This document shows, piece by piece, positions 9,131 to 19,401 of a DNA stretch of 64,000 bases; within the stretch, counting starts at the first letter, position 1, and each line of letters opens with the position of its first letter. The stretch lies in contig CP114492.1 of NCBI GenBank assembly GCA_027186245.1, positions 9,948,501 through 10,012,500 of the forward strand, in the 5' to 3' direction. The notes beneath the pieces are model-generated. The model was not told the DNA's origin and did no database searches. It worked only from the letters and a program-made list of their open reading frames with translations. Origin of the DNA: Coriaria nepalensis (taxonomy: Eukaryota; Streptophyta; Magnoliopsida; Cucurbitales; Coriariaceae). The position numbers and the translations under genes were made by a program.

Positions 9131-10514
9131 GGAGAACAGAGTCGGTTGTTTCTGTTTGAGTTTCAAAACTACTACGTAGAAATTAGCAAGTCTGATGTCT
9201 TGATGTTCAGTGTCATTATCCATGCAGTGTTGTGTTGTAATAAGGATGGGTTGGGTTTGAGTTTTCATCTGTAACTCCTTTTGATTATTATGTATGTAAC
9301 TCCTTTTGTTCGTGCTGTTAATGCAATTATCCATGCAGATTGCAGTGTTATGTATTATGCTAGCTATTATATTTTGTATTATCTTTGAGATTTAGACAGC
9401 TGAGATTGAGATTTAGACATCTGAGATTGCAGTGTTATGTTTATAAGAGGTTACGAAATTGACAAAGCTATATTTGTAACTTGTAAATCAAGTATGAAAA
9501 CGTGTCATGAATCACTAATTAAATGCAGATAATCAATCCCGTTTCTCTCATCTGATGAAAGTTGCAGATCGTCTCGGTCGACAAGTTTTATGCCAAATCC
9601 ATGGCGGGTTTCCTCTTTGTTGTAGCTTTCTTCATCACCCACGCAGTGCATAAGAAGTGGTATAGTAACCTTATTTTTCCTTACTATTGTTTCTGTTGGG
9701 ATTGATAGGAATTGAAGCTAAGCAAAGAGAAGCTCTGTTTTTTAGCTGGAAAGACTTGCTTACAGAGATGCAAGTGTTCCCCTTGTATTAATACCAGTTC
9801 ATGGAATGATTACAAATCTTAAAGTTACAACTAAAAGGTGAACTAAAATTGAAATCACTTCTAATCGGTGCTAATTAGAGGAAACAAAAGATGATCCAGA
9901 TAATGAGGCTTTGCATCTATAAGCACACTAAATAGAATGAAGATACAACTCTGCTGCAGGCTCTTGCAGAGAAATAATAGAGCTGGATGAGGGTCATAGA
10001 AATGCTTTGATGTTAAGTGTCATAGGCAGTGTAGTTGGTAGAATTCCAGATTTTCTGGTTTCTTAGTACTTGTTCTGTTTTGATGTTAAGTGTCATAGAC
10101 ATGCTTTGATCGTAGTCCTTTATTTCTGCATTAGGGTGGCCATTTATTGGTTTACTATTCTGATACTTTATTTCCATCTTTGTTGGTGTATCTAGACATT
10201 GAATTTTCCAGCAAACATTTTCATTCTCTTTTGTTTTGCACGAATCTGTTTTTGAGGAAGTAGGAGGCAAATCTGACTTTTGTCCTTCATTTTCCAACAA
10301 TGAATAGCAGCTTCAGAACGATAGTTTTGGATTGGTACAGAAACTCTGACACTTGCTTTACTGTTTTGTATTTGTATATTTTCTCTGTTACTCAAACAAG
10401 GATTCGTTAGAATCTTGAATTTTAGATAGTTTTCAACTTTCAACTGTAATTCCTTTTGATCATCCATGTATGAAGCTGCGGTCTTAAACATTCATTTAGG
10501 GTGGACTTTTTTCA
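9131..10514. other. Intergenic region with RLP flank repeats and an exon-like island
   Basis: Phrases shared with the flanks at 5560-5740 and 14220-14410 recur here, for example a ctgttaatgcaattatccatgcag form near 9316 and a tttactgttttg / tttctctgttac form near 10355-10390. A phrase gatgttaagtgtcatag occurs twice, near 10011 and 10083. Apart from the exon-like island at 9568-9659 I see no gene. Confidence 0.5.
9568..9659 (+). other. Exon-like open stretch flanked by AG and GT
   Basis: Between a gttgcag acceptor-like site and a GT at 9660 the frame reads IVSVDKFYAKSMAGFLF followed by VVAFFITHAVHKKW. This is a hydrophobic helix bounded by charged residues and it has a coding-like composition. 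I do not recognise the family. It may be a captured exon of a small membrane protein, like the ADA2 pieces nearby, or chance. Confidence 0.3.
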
Positions 10515-10930
10515 GATTGCAAATTGCAGTCATTATCCCAATAATGTCACCAAACATGTTTTTTCCAGCAAGAATGTCACGTCTGGCAGCTTTGCTAGTT
10601 GCCACCTTGTTCATAATGTCACTAAGAAATAGAACCGCTCCTTAAATTATGTTGGTTGTATAAGTCAACATATGCGACTGACTTTTAAGGCTTAATGAAA
10701 ATTAAGAGATTGCTTGGCGTAGTTGGTTACCATCTTACCAGTCCGTATCAAGATGTTGGGTGGGTGATATAAATAATGCAGCAGGTAAGTCTCCTATCTA
10801 GTGCTCCAAAATTGATTCCATTCTGCATGGGACAAGAGCGACGGACTTTTAAGTCTTGATGAAAATGAAGATTCCAGAGATTGCATATGCAGACTAGTAT
10901 CAGAAGATTGAAGAGATTGTCTATAAAAGA
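10515..10930 (+). promoter_or_regulatory. RLP 5' flanking module D with TATA box
   Basis: A further copy of the cluster's upstream module, containing gcgactgacttttaaggc near 10674 and a second partial copy near 10840. A TATA box (ctataaaa) lies at 10921-10928, 66 bp before the ATG at 10994. Confidence 0.65.
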
Positions 10931-10993
10931 AACAAAACTTCTTTCCTTAATATCAGTGAGACTTTTGTTTCTGTTTACTTAACAGATACCAAC

Positions 10994-13573
10994 ATGAAAC
11001 TATCATTTTGCTACTTCATGTACTTCCTCTGTTTTCTTTTGACATTAACTCATATGAGCTTTGCTTCTTTCCAGCCACAGTGCCATGATGAAGAGAGGTC
11101 TTTCCTTTGGCAGTTCAAGGAAAGCTTTGTCATTAACAAGTCTGCATCATATTCTACGGGTGCTTATCCGACGTTTGAATGGTGGGAAATTGAAGGAGAT
11201 CAAAATAGCAACTGTTGCTCGTGGGATGGCATTGAATGTGATGAGGAGACGGGTCATGTAATCAGCATCGACTTGAGTAGCAGTTGCATATATGGTTCAT
11301 TCCACTCCAATAGCACCCTTTTCCGCCTTGTTCATCTTCAAAGTCTTAATCTTTCCGATAATGACTTCAACTACTCTCGAATCCCTGCTAGTATTGGTCA
11401 ACTTTCTTCCTTAACCCATCTCAACCTCTCTAATAGTCAGTTTTCAAGTCAAATCCCAGAGAGAATATTTCAGTTACCAAATTTAAAACTTCTTGCCTTG
11501 GACTCCAATCCAGAACTTTATGGCCAGTTGCCCGAATCTAACATGAGCACTTCCCTTGAGGAATTGAGGCTCAACAGTGTGCCACTCTCTGGTAATCTTT
11601 CTGCAATAGCAAACCTTGTTTCGTTAACTATATTAGATGTTGGGAATTGCAGTTTATCAGGTCAGCTTCCATCTTCACTTGCTAACCTTACCCAGCTTAA
11701 GTATTTGGACCTTTCGCACAACAGCTTTACAGGCCATGTTTCTTCTTCCTTGTCAAACCTTATTGAGTTAGAACATCTAATGTTGGATCAGAATTTTTTT
11801 AGTGATAAAACTTTGCATTGGGTCGGTAATCTGACCAAACTTGTTAAGTTGTCTCTAGCCTACAATAAATTTCAAGGTTCATTTCCCAAGTTATTGTCTA
11901 ACCTCATGAATCTTGAATATCTTGATCTTGCTGCAAATGAATTGATTGGCCTAGTGGACTTCAACATATTTATACCGCTCAAAAACCTCTACTATCTCGA
12001 ACTTTCAGACAATATGTTGACATTCCTCACTGAAACTAGCTATTCAAATGCTAGTCTTCCACGGTTAAAAGTTTTAGGATTGGGGTCATGCAACTTAAAC
12101 CAGTTCCCAGATTTCCTTAGGTATCAAGATCAATTGGAGTTTTTACAACTTGGGGCAAACAATATTCGTGGACGAATACCAAAATGGATGCTGAACACAA
12201 GTGTAAATACTCTAGAGTTTATGGATCTTAGTGAAAACTTTCTTACAGGTTTTGAAGAACCTCCATCTATTCTTCCTTGGGTTAGTTTGCAGGTATTAAT
12301 TATAGCCAATAATAGGTTTGAAGGCCCAGTTCCAATTCCTCAAACATCGGTTATCTTATATAATGCAGACACAAATTCTCTAACAACAATTCCATCTTTG
12401 ATCTGCAATCTGACTTCCCTTCAAGCACTAGGCTTGGGTGAAAACCACCTAAGCGGTAAGATTCCTGAATGTTTGGGATACTTTAAATCTTTGAAGGGTC
12501 TGAGTCTACATAACAACTTGTTTCATGACAGCATTCCTGATACATTTTCAAATGGTAGCAGTCTGCAGATGATCAGGTTAAGACACAATCAATTCCAGGG
12601 TCATGTACCACAATCATTTGCGAATTGTTTGGATCTCAGAACTCTGGATCTTGGACACAATAAACTCAGTGGCGTTTTTCCCTCTTGGTTAGGAACGCTT
12701 ATGGAGTTGAGAGTTCTCGTACTGCATTACAATAAGTTCCATGGATCCATAAAAGAATCGAAGACTAACTTTTTGTTTCCCAAGCTGCGCATTATAGATC
12801 TCTCCCACAACAATTTCAATGGTTTTCCTCCCTTCAAGTACCTCATTAATTGGGATGCTATGAAAGCCGTTAACTCTGACCCATCATCATATATCGTTTG
12901 GACTGCAAGTTTCAAATTTCCAAACCTCAATTGGGAGGTTTCTCGTCTGTCCTGGGTCGAAATAAGTACTAAAGGTGTAGAGAGAAACTATACAAAGTCC
13001 CTAGTGGTGTTCAAATGTATTGATTTCTCAAGCAACAGGTTTGAAGGCAAAATCCCAGAAATCATTGGAAATCTACAAGGCCTCCAGTCGCTCAACCTCT
13101 CCAACAATATGCTCACTGGAAACATTCCGTTTTCACTGGGAAACATGACGGCGCTGGAATCTTTAGATCTTTCCTACAACAAGCTCTCAGGAGAGATCCC
13201 TCAACAACTTGCTCGACTCACATTTCTTGAAGTATTTAGTGTCTCTCACAACAATCTCACGGGGCTGATACCACAAGGGAATCAACTCAATACCTTCGAG
13301 AATCTTTCATACATGGGAAATTCGGGATTATGTGGGAAGCCATTGTCGAAGAGTTGTTGGCTTTCTGACTTAAAGCCACCTCGTACGACCAGTGAGAAAG
13401 AGCAAAACCAAACTGAGAAAGGGTCTTTTTTTGAATTCGGCTGGAAAATAGTGGTGATTGGATATGGATGCGGAGTAGTCGTAGGTATCATAGTCGGGAA
13501 CTATGTGGTTGGGTTGAAGCAGGAATGGCTTTTGAGGACTTTCAAGATAGCACAGCCAAAATGGAGGAGATAA
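10994..13573 (+). CDS. LRR receptor-like protein (RLP), Cf-9/Ve class, copy 2
   Basis: A single-exon paralogue of the gene at 6125, 859 residues. It has the same signal peptide type, LRRNT_2 cap (QCHDEERSF ... NCCSWDGIECDE), LRR array, C-terminal LRRs (LQGLQSLNLSNNMLTG and following), membrane helix (GYGCGVVVGIIVGNYVVG) and basic tail ending IAQPKWRR. It is about 140 residues shorter because roughly 80 residues after the third LRR (the IPYEISMLYK to GLHGN block) and about two more mid-array LRRs are absent, with the frame kept. The island sequence (SWVEISTKGVERNYTKSL) is also diverged. It is presumed to sit at the plasma membrane with a different recognition surface. Confidence 0.92.
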   Translation: MKLSFCYFMYFLCFLLTLTHMSFASFQPQCHDEERSFLWQFKESFVINKSASYSTGAYPTFEWWEIEGDQNSNCCSWDGIECDEETGHVISIDLSSSCIYGSFHSNSTLFRLVHLQSLNLSDNDFNYSRIPASIGQLSSLTHLNLSNSQFSSQIPERIFQLPNLKLLALDSNPELYGQLPESNMSTSLEELRLNSVPLSGNLSAIANLVSLTILDVGNCSLSGQLPSSLANLTQLKYLDLSHNSFTGHVSSSLSNLIELEHLMLDQNFFSDKTLHWVGNLTKLVKLSLAYNKFQGSFPKLLSNLMNLEYLDLAANELIGLVDFNIFIPLKNLYYLELSDNMLTFLTETSYSNASLPRLKVLGLGSCNLNQFPDFLRYQDQLEFLQLGANNIRGRIPKWMLNTSVNTLEFMDLSENFLTGFEEPPSILPWVSLQVLIIANNRFEGPVPIPQTSVILYNADTNSLTTIPSLICNLTSLQALGLGENHLSGKIPECLGYFKSLKGLSLHNNLFHDSIPDTFSNGSSLQMIRLRHNQFQGHVPQSFANCLDLRTLDLGHNKLSGVFPSWLGTLMELRVLVLHYNKFHGSIKESKTNFLFPKLRIIDLSHNNFNGFPPFKYLINWDAMKAVNSDPSSYIVWTASFKFPNLNWEVSRLSWVEISTKGVERNYTKSLVVFKCIDFSSNRFEGKIPEIIGNLQGLQSLNLSNNMLTGNIPFSLGNMTALESLDLSYNKLSGEIPQQLARLTFLEVFSVSHNNLTGLIPQGNQLNTFENLSYMGNSGLCGKPLSKSCWLSDLKPPRTTSEKEQNQTEKGSFFEFGWKIVVIGYGCGVVVGIIVGNYVVGLKQEWLLRTFKIAQPKWRR

Positions 13574-13689
13574 AAGAGGCCTGGGGCTTTCTAACGAAGG
13601 TAAGAGAAGCTAGTGTTGGTTATGACTTCTTTTCAAGAGTGTGATCCTGTAGTGTCAGTCTAATATCTACGTTTTCGTTTGTCATTATT

Positions 13690-13781
13690 ACTATTACTTA
13701 CAATGTTATAAATCCACTATTCCTCGGCTCATTCCCGTCGATGGAGTCTCTGCAATGGAAGAAGTCTTCCTCCTCTTGTCT
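13690..13781 (-). pseudogene. ADA2: Second ADA2 exon-2 fragment, decayed, antisense
   Basis: On the minus strand, after a TAG acceptor at 13782-13784, the frame reads DKRRKTSSIAETPSTGM, aligning with AKRRKISSSAETPLTEM of the fragment at 4808-4904. The end GLYHCNYC has become VDL-stop-HCK-stop. Flanking intron DNA (about 13782-13985) also matches 4905-5262. Exon 1 is not found here. It is a duplicated, more eroded copy of the same captured fragment. Confidence 0.7.
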
Positions 13782-13985
13782 CTACAAAAACAGAGTAGTA
13801 GCAACGAGAGAAGAACATAGAAAAGCATCAAACCACATGGTTTCGATCAGACAAGAACTGCCAACTAGGAAAGATTGAACTAAAAGTAATTCAACCATTA
13901 ACACTAACATTGACACCAACAGTTTGGTTGCCCAGAAAATTGAAGTAAACTGACTTGAATTAGGACACAGCATGTAAAAATTGGC

Positions 13986-15309
13986 TCGAATTCATATCTA
14001 CAAAGGGAAGACAAATTTGAAAAATGAAAAAAATTAAATTAAATAAATAAAATTAAAGCAGAGAGGAAGCAATGAAGAGCAGGTTCACAACGAGAACCAG
14101 ATGAAGCTTGAAAAATCAAGTAAGAATAGATTGCTGCTCTTTTATTTTTAGGCCATTTTTCTTTTGTTTGCTGCAATTGAAAATTGGGGCACAGTGAAGA
14201 TGGTGAAAAAAGACTGAAACTTTTATTTAGATGGTTACCTAGAAATTCTGGCATTTGCTTTACTGTTTTGTGTTTGTATATTTTCTCTGTTACTAAAACA
14301 AGGATTCATTCTGGCCAAAAAAAAAAAAAAACACAAGGATTCATTAGAATCTGCGATTTATGATTCCTTTTGTTGGTGATGTTAGTGCAATTAATTATCC
14401 ATGCTGCAAATTGATGCATACTATGGTCGATAAAGCTGCAGATCAAGCATCAGATAAGAGTCTATAGACAAGGGGTCATAGCTCTTACTGAATCTATAAT
14501 ATATTGACATTTTAAAAGCTACCTTTAAACTTTTTATAATTAAGAAATGAAACAAATGTCATCAATTACTAACTGAACTCAAATAAATAAACCCCTTTGC
14601 TCTCACATGTAATTGAACAAAATACTAAAGCATGCATGAAAAAAGATGCAGTCCGTTATAGCCGATAAGTCTTACACAGGATCGATGCCGGGTAATCCAG
14701 GCTTGAATTTTGAACAATGCTGATTATGAGCTGTTGTTAAACACAATTTCTGCACTAAAACTCCATTACCCATGTTGACCACGCTTCACGTTGGCTAAGA
14801 GCAAAAAGGCTTCACAGATTTCTTCATTACCCATGATTGCTTCGGGTTCTTGGTGAATGGTTTTCTTGGAATCCACTGTTGGCAGTCAATTAAGCAAGTG
14901 AAACTGAAACTTCCATTGCCTTTTCTTTATTATTATTTAAGTCTGATTGCCTCTAAATTACGCAAGTGGAAGGAAACTATTGTTTAGTGTCCTGTAACTT
15001 TCCATTATTTTAAGTTATAGTATACAGAGAACACTTGTTACTAAATTTATACATCCCTGTGACTTGGGTAAATCAAAGTTTGAAAGAGTTGTGTTTTGGA
15101 CACTTAGTTAGCTTTTGGAATAAGTTAGATTGTGCATCAAGGCATGCGTTCATGAACTGCAGCTTCATCGATATATTTAACTATTACATTTCAAATAACA
15201 GGTATTCATGCCCGGAAAAGGTTTCTTCGACAAGAAGAAAGACCAGCAATGGACTTTAGAGGATAGAAAGATTCCATACTGAATCAAACCGTGTCGAATG
15301 GGGTGGAGT
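13986..15309. other. Intergenic region, RLP flank repeats, no clear gene
   Basis: The segment at about 14220-14410 repeats the 3'-flank phrases seen near 10355-10400 and 5573-5650, broken by an A14 run near 14318. The remainder is AT-rich without a convincing coding frame. A weakly gene-like minus-strand stretch near 14750-14890 was not assigned. Confidence 0.4.
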
Positions 15310-15450
15310 TTTGAGTTTTATCGATATAAAACAGATTGAATGCTTTTTCACCAGCTTCCCACTCGATAAAGGAACGACTTATAATATAATGGAACTACCA
15401 TCATCCTGTTTTTACATAATCTCTATAGGATTAGCAAAGATTTTCAACTT
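15310..15450 (+). pseudogene. Orphan RLP promoter plus first codons
   Basis: The text ttgagttttatcgatataaa and, about 60 bp later, ATGGAACTACCATC at 15389 mirror the TATA region and start codon of the RLP pseudogene at 15820 (ttgagtttcgtgtatataaa, then ATGGAACTACCATC). The similarity fades after about 15 codons. It is a partial duplication of a 5' end with no receptor body. Confidence 0.5.
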
Positions 15451-15819
15451 TCAAGGTTGTTCAGCTGTCCCCCGTACTTGTATCTCGCTTTGCCATTGGT
15501 TGTATCATGAAGTCTTTTAAATGTATTACTTATTAGGATGAAGGGGAGGAAAAAAACATGAGTGAGTGAGTGAGTTAGATACAACATGATAGATGACGCA
15601 CCTTTTTTTCCCCATTAACAGTTTTTTACGGTGTCAATGAGAGTTTCTTGACCTCCTTTAAGCCGTGGATTTTGGGCTGCAATAAGTGTCAATCCTGCAT
15701 GATTGCTTTTGAATACTTATGACCCATTTCTGTGATTTTGTCTCCAATGTTTGAGTTTCGTGTATATAAAAGCAAACATACTGTCAGTTCCTCTCCAAAC
15801 CCATAAGCAAAAAATCATT

Positions 15820-18553
15820 ATGGAACTACCATCTCGCTACTTTTCAGTATACCTCACTGCTTTGCTTTTCATGCGCAGCCAAAGTGCCATGACGAAGAGC
15901 GGGCTTTCCTTTGGCAGTTCAAGGAAAGCTTTATCATTAACAGGTATGCATCATCTTCTCTCCATGCTCATCCGACGTTTGAAAGATGGGAACTTGAAGA
16001 AGAAATTAGTAATTGCTGCTGGTGGGAAGGCATCAAATGTGATGGGGAGACGGGGCAATCAGTATCGACTTGAGTAGCAATCACATATATGGTTCATTCC
16101 CCTCCAATAGCACCCTCTTCCGCCTTGTTTATCTTCAAAGCCTTAATCTTTCCGATAATGACTTCAACTACTCTCGAATCCCTGCTAGTATTGCTCAACT
16201 TTCTTCCTTAACCCATCTCAACCTCTCACATAGTGGATTTTCTGGTCAAATTCCATATGAAATTTCCATGTTGTATAAATTGTCAGTCCTAGATCTGTCT
16301 CGTAACGGGGATGTATCAACTGGAGAAAACTTGTTGAAACTTGAGAACCCCAATCTGAGAAGTCTTGATCAAAACCTTGCTGGCCTAGAAATACTTAGTC
16401 TCAGCACCGTTGCCATATCGTCCATGGTTCCAGATTTCTTGGCCAATTTTTCTTCTTTGACATTCCTCGGTCTTGCATCATGTAGATTACATGGAAATTT
16501 TCCAGATAAAATAGTCCGGTTACCAAATCAAAAATGTCTTGTCTTGCAGTCCAATCCAGATCTTAAAGGCCAGTTGCCTGAATCTAACTTGAGCACCTCC
16601 CTTGAGAGGTTGTGGCTCAACAGCGTAGCATTATCTGGTTACTTTTCTTTAATATCAAACCTTATTTCCTTGACTGTGTTATATGTTGGTAAGTGCAATT
16701 TCTCGGGTCAACGTTCTCCTTCACTCGGAAACCTTAGCCAACTCTTGGTTTTGGACATTGGGGGGAAACAGTTTTACCGGCCAGATTCCTTCTTCCTTGT
16801 CAAACCTTATTGAGTTGCAGTATTTACGGCTTTCGACAATCATTTTAGTGATGCAACTTTGCATTGGGTGGGTAACCAAACTAAACTTTCGAAGCTTTAC
16901 TTAGAAGATATGGGAATGAGTGGTGAAATACCGCCTTCTCTTGGAAAACTGACCCAGTTAAGTAAACTACAACTTTCTCATAATCAATCGACTGGCAAGC
17001 TTCCATCATGGATAGGCAATCTCACCCAACTAACTCGCTTGGATTGGGGTCATGCAACTTAAACCAGTTCCCAGATTTCCTTAGGTATCAAGATCAATTG
17101 GTGTTTCTACAACTTAGGGGTAACAAAATTCATGGACGAATACCAAAATGGACGCTGAACACAAGCGTAAATACTTCAGAGTATATGGGTTTGAGTCACA
17201 ACTTTCTTACAGGTTTTGAAGAACCTCCATCTGTTCTTCCTTGGGTTCGTTTGCAGGTATTAATATACACTATAATAGGTTTGAAGGCCCACTTCCAATT
17301 CCTCAAACATCGGTTATCTCTCATAATGCACAAGGAAATTCCTTAACTACAATTCCATCTTTCTGCAATCTGACTTCCCTTTAAGAACTAGTCTTGGCTG
17401 AAAACCACCTAAGCGGTAAGATTCCTGAATGTTTGGGATGCTTGAAGTCTTTGATGATGCTGAGTCTAGATGACAACTTGTTTCGTGACATCATTCCTTA
17501 TACGTTCTCAAATGGTAGCAGACTGAAGATGATTGACTTAAGTTACAATCAGTTACAAGGTCATGTACCACAATACTTTGCATACTGTTTGGATCTCAAA
17601 ATTCTAGATCTTGTATCGTTTTTCCCTCTTGGTTAGGGATATTTGTGGAGTTTAAGAGTTTTCGTACTGCCTTCTAATCAGTTCCATGGATCCATAGAAG
17701 AATCGAAGTGTAACTTTTGGTTCCCCAAGCTACGTATTATAGATCTCTCCCACAACAATTTAACTGGTTTTCTTCCCCTCAAGGACCTCATCAAATGGGA
17801 TGCTATGAAGACCACTAACTCTGACCCGTCAGCATATATGGTTTGGACTGCAACTTTCAGTTTTACAGACATCAGCTGGTCGATTGATCACACCTACTTA
17901 GTGGAAATAAGGAGTAAAGGTTTCGAGAGAAACTATACAAAGATCCTAGAGGTGTTCAAATGTATTGATTTCTCAAGCAACAAGTTTGAAGGTAAAATCT
18001 CAGAATTCATTGGAAATCTGCAAGCCCTCCAGTCGCTCAATCTCTCCAACAATATGCTCACTGGCAACATTCCGTCTTCATTGGGAAACATGATGGAGCT
18101 AGAATCTTTAGATCTTTCCTACAACAAGCTCTCAGGAGAGATTCCTCAACAACTTGCTCGACTCACATTTCTTGAAGTATTTAGTGTCACTCACAACAAT
18201 CTCACGGGGCCGGTACCACAAGGGAATCAACTCAATACCTTTGAGAATGTTTCTTACACGGGAAATTTGGGATTATGTGGGAAGCCACTGTTGCAGAACT
18301 GTTTGACTTCTGAGGACTTGAAGCCACCTCCTTCGACCGGTGAGAAAGAACAAACCAAAACGAACAAGGGTCCAAGTCTCTTTTAGAATTTGGGTGGCAA
18401 ATAGTGGCGATTGGATATGGATGCAGAGTAGTGGCAGGTATCATAATCGGGAACTATGTGTTTGGGTTGAAGCAGGAATGGCTTTTGAGGACTTTCAGGG
18501 TAGCACAGCCAAAATGGAGGAGACAAAGAGGGCTGGCTTACAGCCGGAGGTAG
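15820..18553 (+). pseudogene. Full-length RLP pseudogene, copy 3
   Basis: It is homologous to both intact RLPs from the ATG (15820) to the basic tail (VAQPKWRRQRGLAYSRR, stop 18551-18553). I see these lesions: a frameshift near 15874 at the end of the signal peptide; a 4-bp loss near 16056; an extra G near 16762; a lost base near 16834; a large LRR deletion with frame change near 17038; a lost base near 17268; a nonsense codon at 17382-17384; a deletion of about 20 bp near 17614; and a frame change before the membrane helix, with a stop at 18384. A TATA box (tatataaa, 15763-15770) remains. It cannot make a receptor, although the segments 16070-16760 and 17643-18386 are still long open frames. 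Confidence 0.92.
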
Positions 18554-19320
18554 GAACAGAGTTGGTTGTTTCTGTCTGTGCGTCATAACTACCTAAAGAA
18601 ACCAGACCGTAGAAGTATGATAATGTAATAATATTAATGTTATGTCTATGCAGTGCAGCGCTGTAACAAAAGATGATGATTAGTCTGTTAAATATACAAT
18701 CATTCACTGAAAAAAGCATGCTAACACAGACAACCCATCAAGCTCAAACAGCAGAAAACAATGGAAAAGGACTAGACTTGGTCAAGATCGAAAGCTCCTT
18801 GGAGTTTCGACAGTTGACGGCGACGACAACAACAACAAAGAACACAACTTGGTAGCTAAGCTAGTCGTTTGAATTTTTTACTGGGCTTCTTCCTCTTTGT
18901 ATTGTTTGCGTTTTATCAACTTAAAAAGTGATTCTCTCCAATGCCTACAACGTACAGAACAAGTCAAACCTTGTTGTCAAACCACCAAATGAATGGCCGT
19001 TAACTAGCGTTTATCGGTAGCCTAAGCTATAGGGAGGCAACTCTTAGTCTTAGAGAGTGTATAGTTAGCCTAAGCTAAGCTTTGGACATTTCACAACGGT
19101 ACTAAATCAGAACAAAGAACAAAACATAGAAGTAAGCGAGCAAAAACACAAACAAAACAAAACAAACAAACCAACCAGAATCTGCTTCCTCTGCTGCTTT
19201 GCCCCAAAATTAAACATTTTCAAATCATGAATAAAGCTAATAAAGAAAGAAAATGGTTCGACTTTCCTTTTCCCTTTTATTGGCGCTTTCCCTTTTGGCT
19301 CCTTCTCCGCCCTCCTTGAT
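18554..19320. other. Intergenic region between the RLP cluster and the F-box gene
   Basis: About 770 bp with no convincing gene. The stretch near 18990-19080 repeats cctaagcta-type phrases. This region marks the right-hand limit of the RLP duplications. Confidence 0.5.
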
Positions 19321-19321
19321 A

Positions 19322-19365
19322 CTCTCTCCTTCTCTCTCTCTCTCTCAAACTCGACATTATATACA
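19322..19365 (+). promoter_or_regulatory. CT-rich patch and TATA-like box of the F-box gene
   Basis: A (CT)n run at about 19322-19346 is followed by attatataca at 19356-19365, 37 bp before the ATG. A pyrimidine patch beside the start site is typical of plant core promoters. The short distance implies a very short 5' UTR, or that transcription starts elsewhere. Confidence 0.45.
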
Positions 19366-19401
19366 AGTTGGGTTCCACTCCGCCACCTCTGCAAACCAAC
19401 C

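Noticed and set aside
8810..9334. 174-codon minus-strand open frame overlapping the end of RLP copy 1
   Set aside because: It is antisense to the conserved C-terminal and membrane region, has low-complexity Ser/Pro/Gln-rich composition, and corresponding minus frames in the paralogues are short and different.
14750..14890. Possible minus-strand coding stretch (MGNEEICEAFLLLANVKRGQ)
   Set aside because: It is too short, has no family match I can name, and has no clear splice sites. It was left in the intergenic entry.
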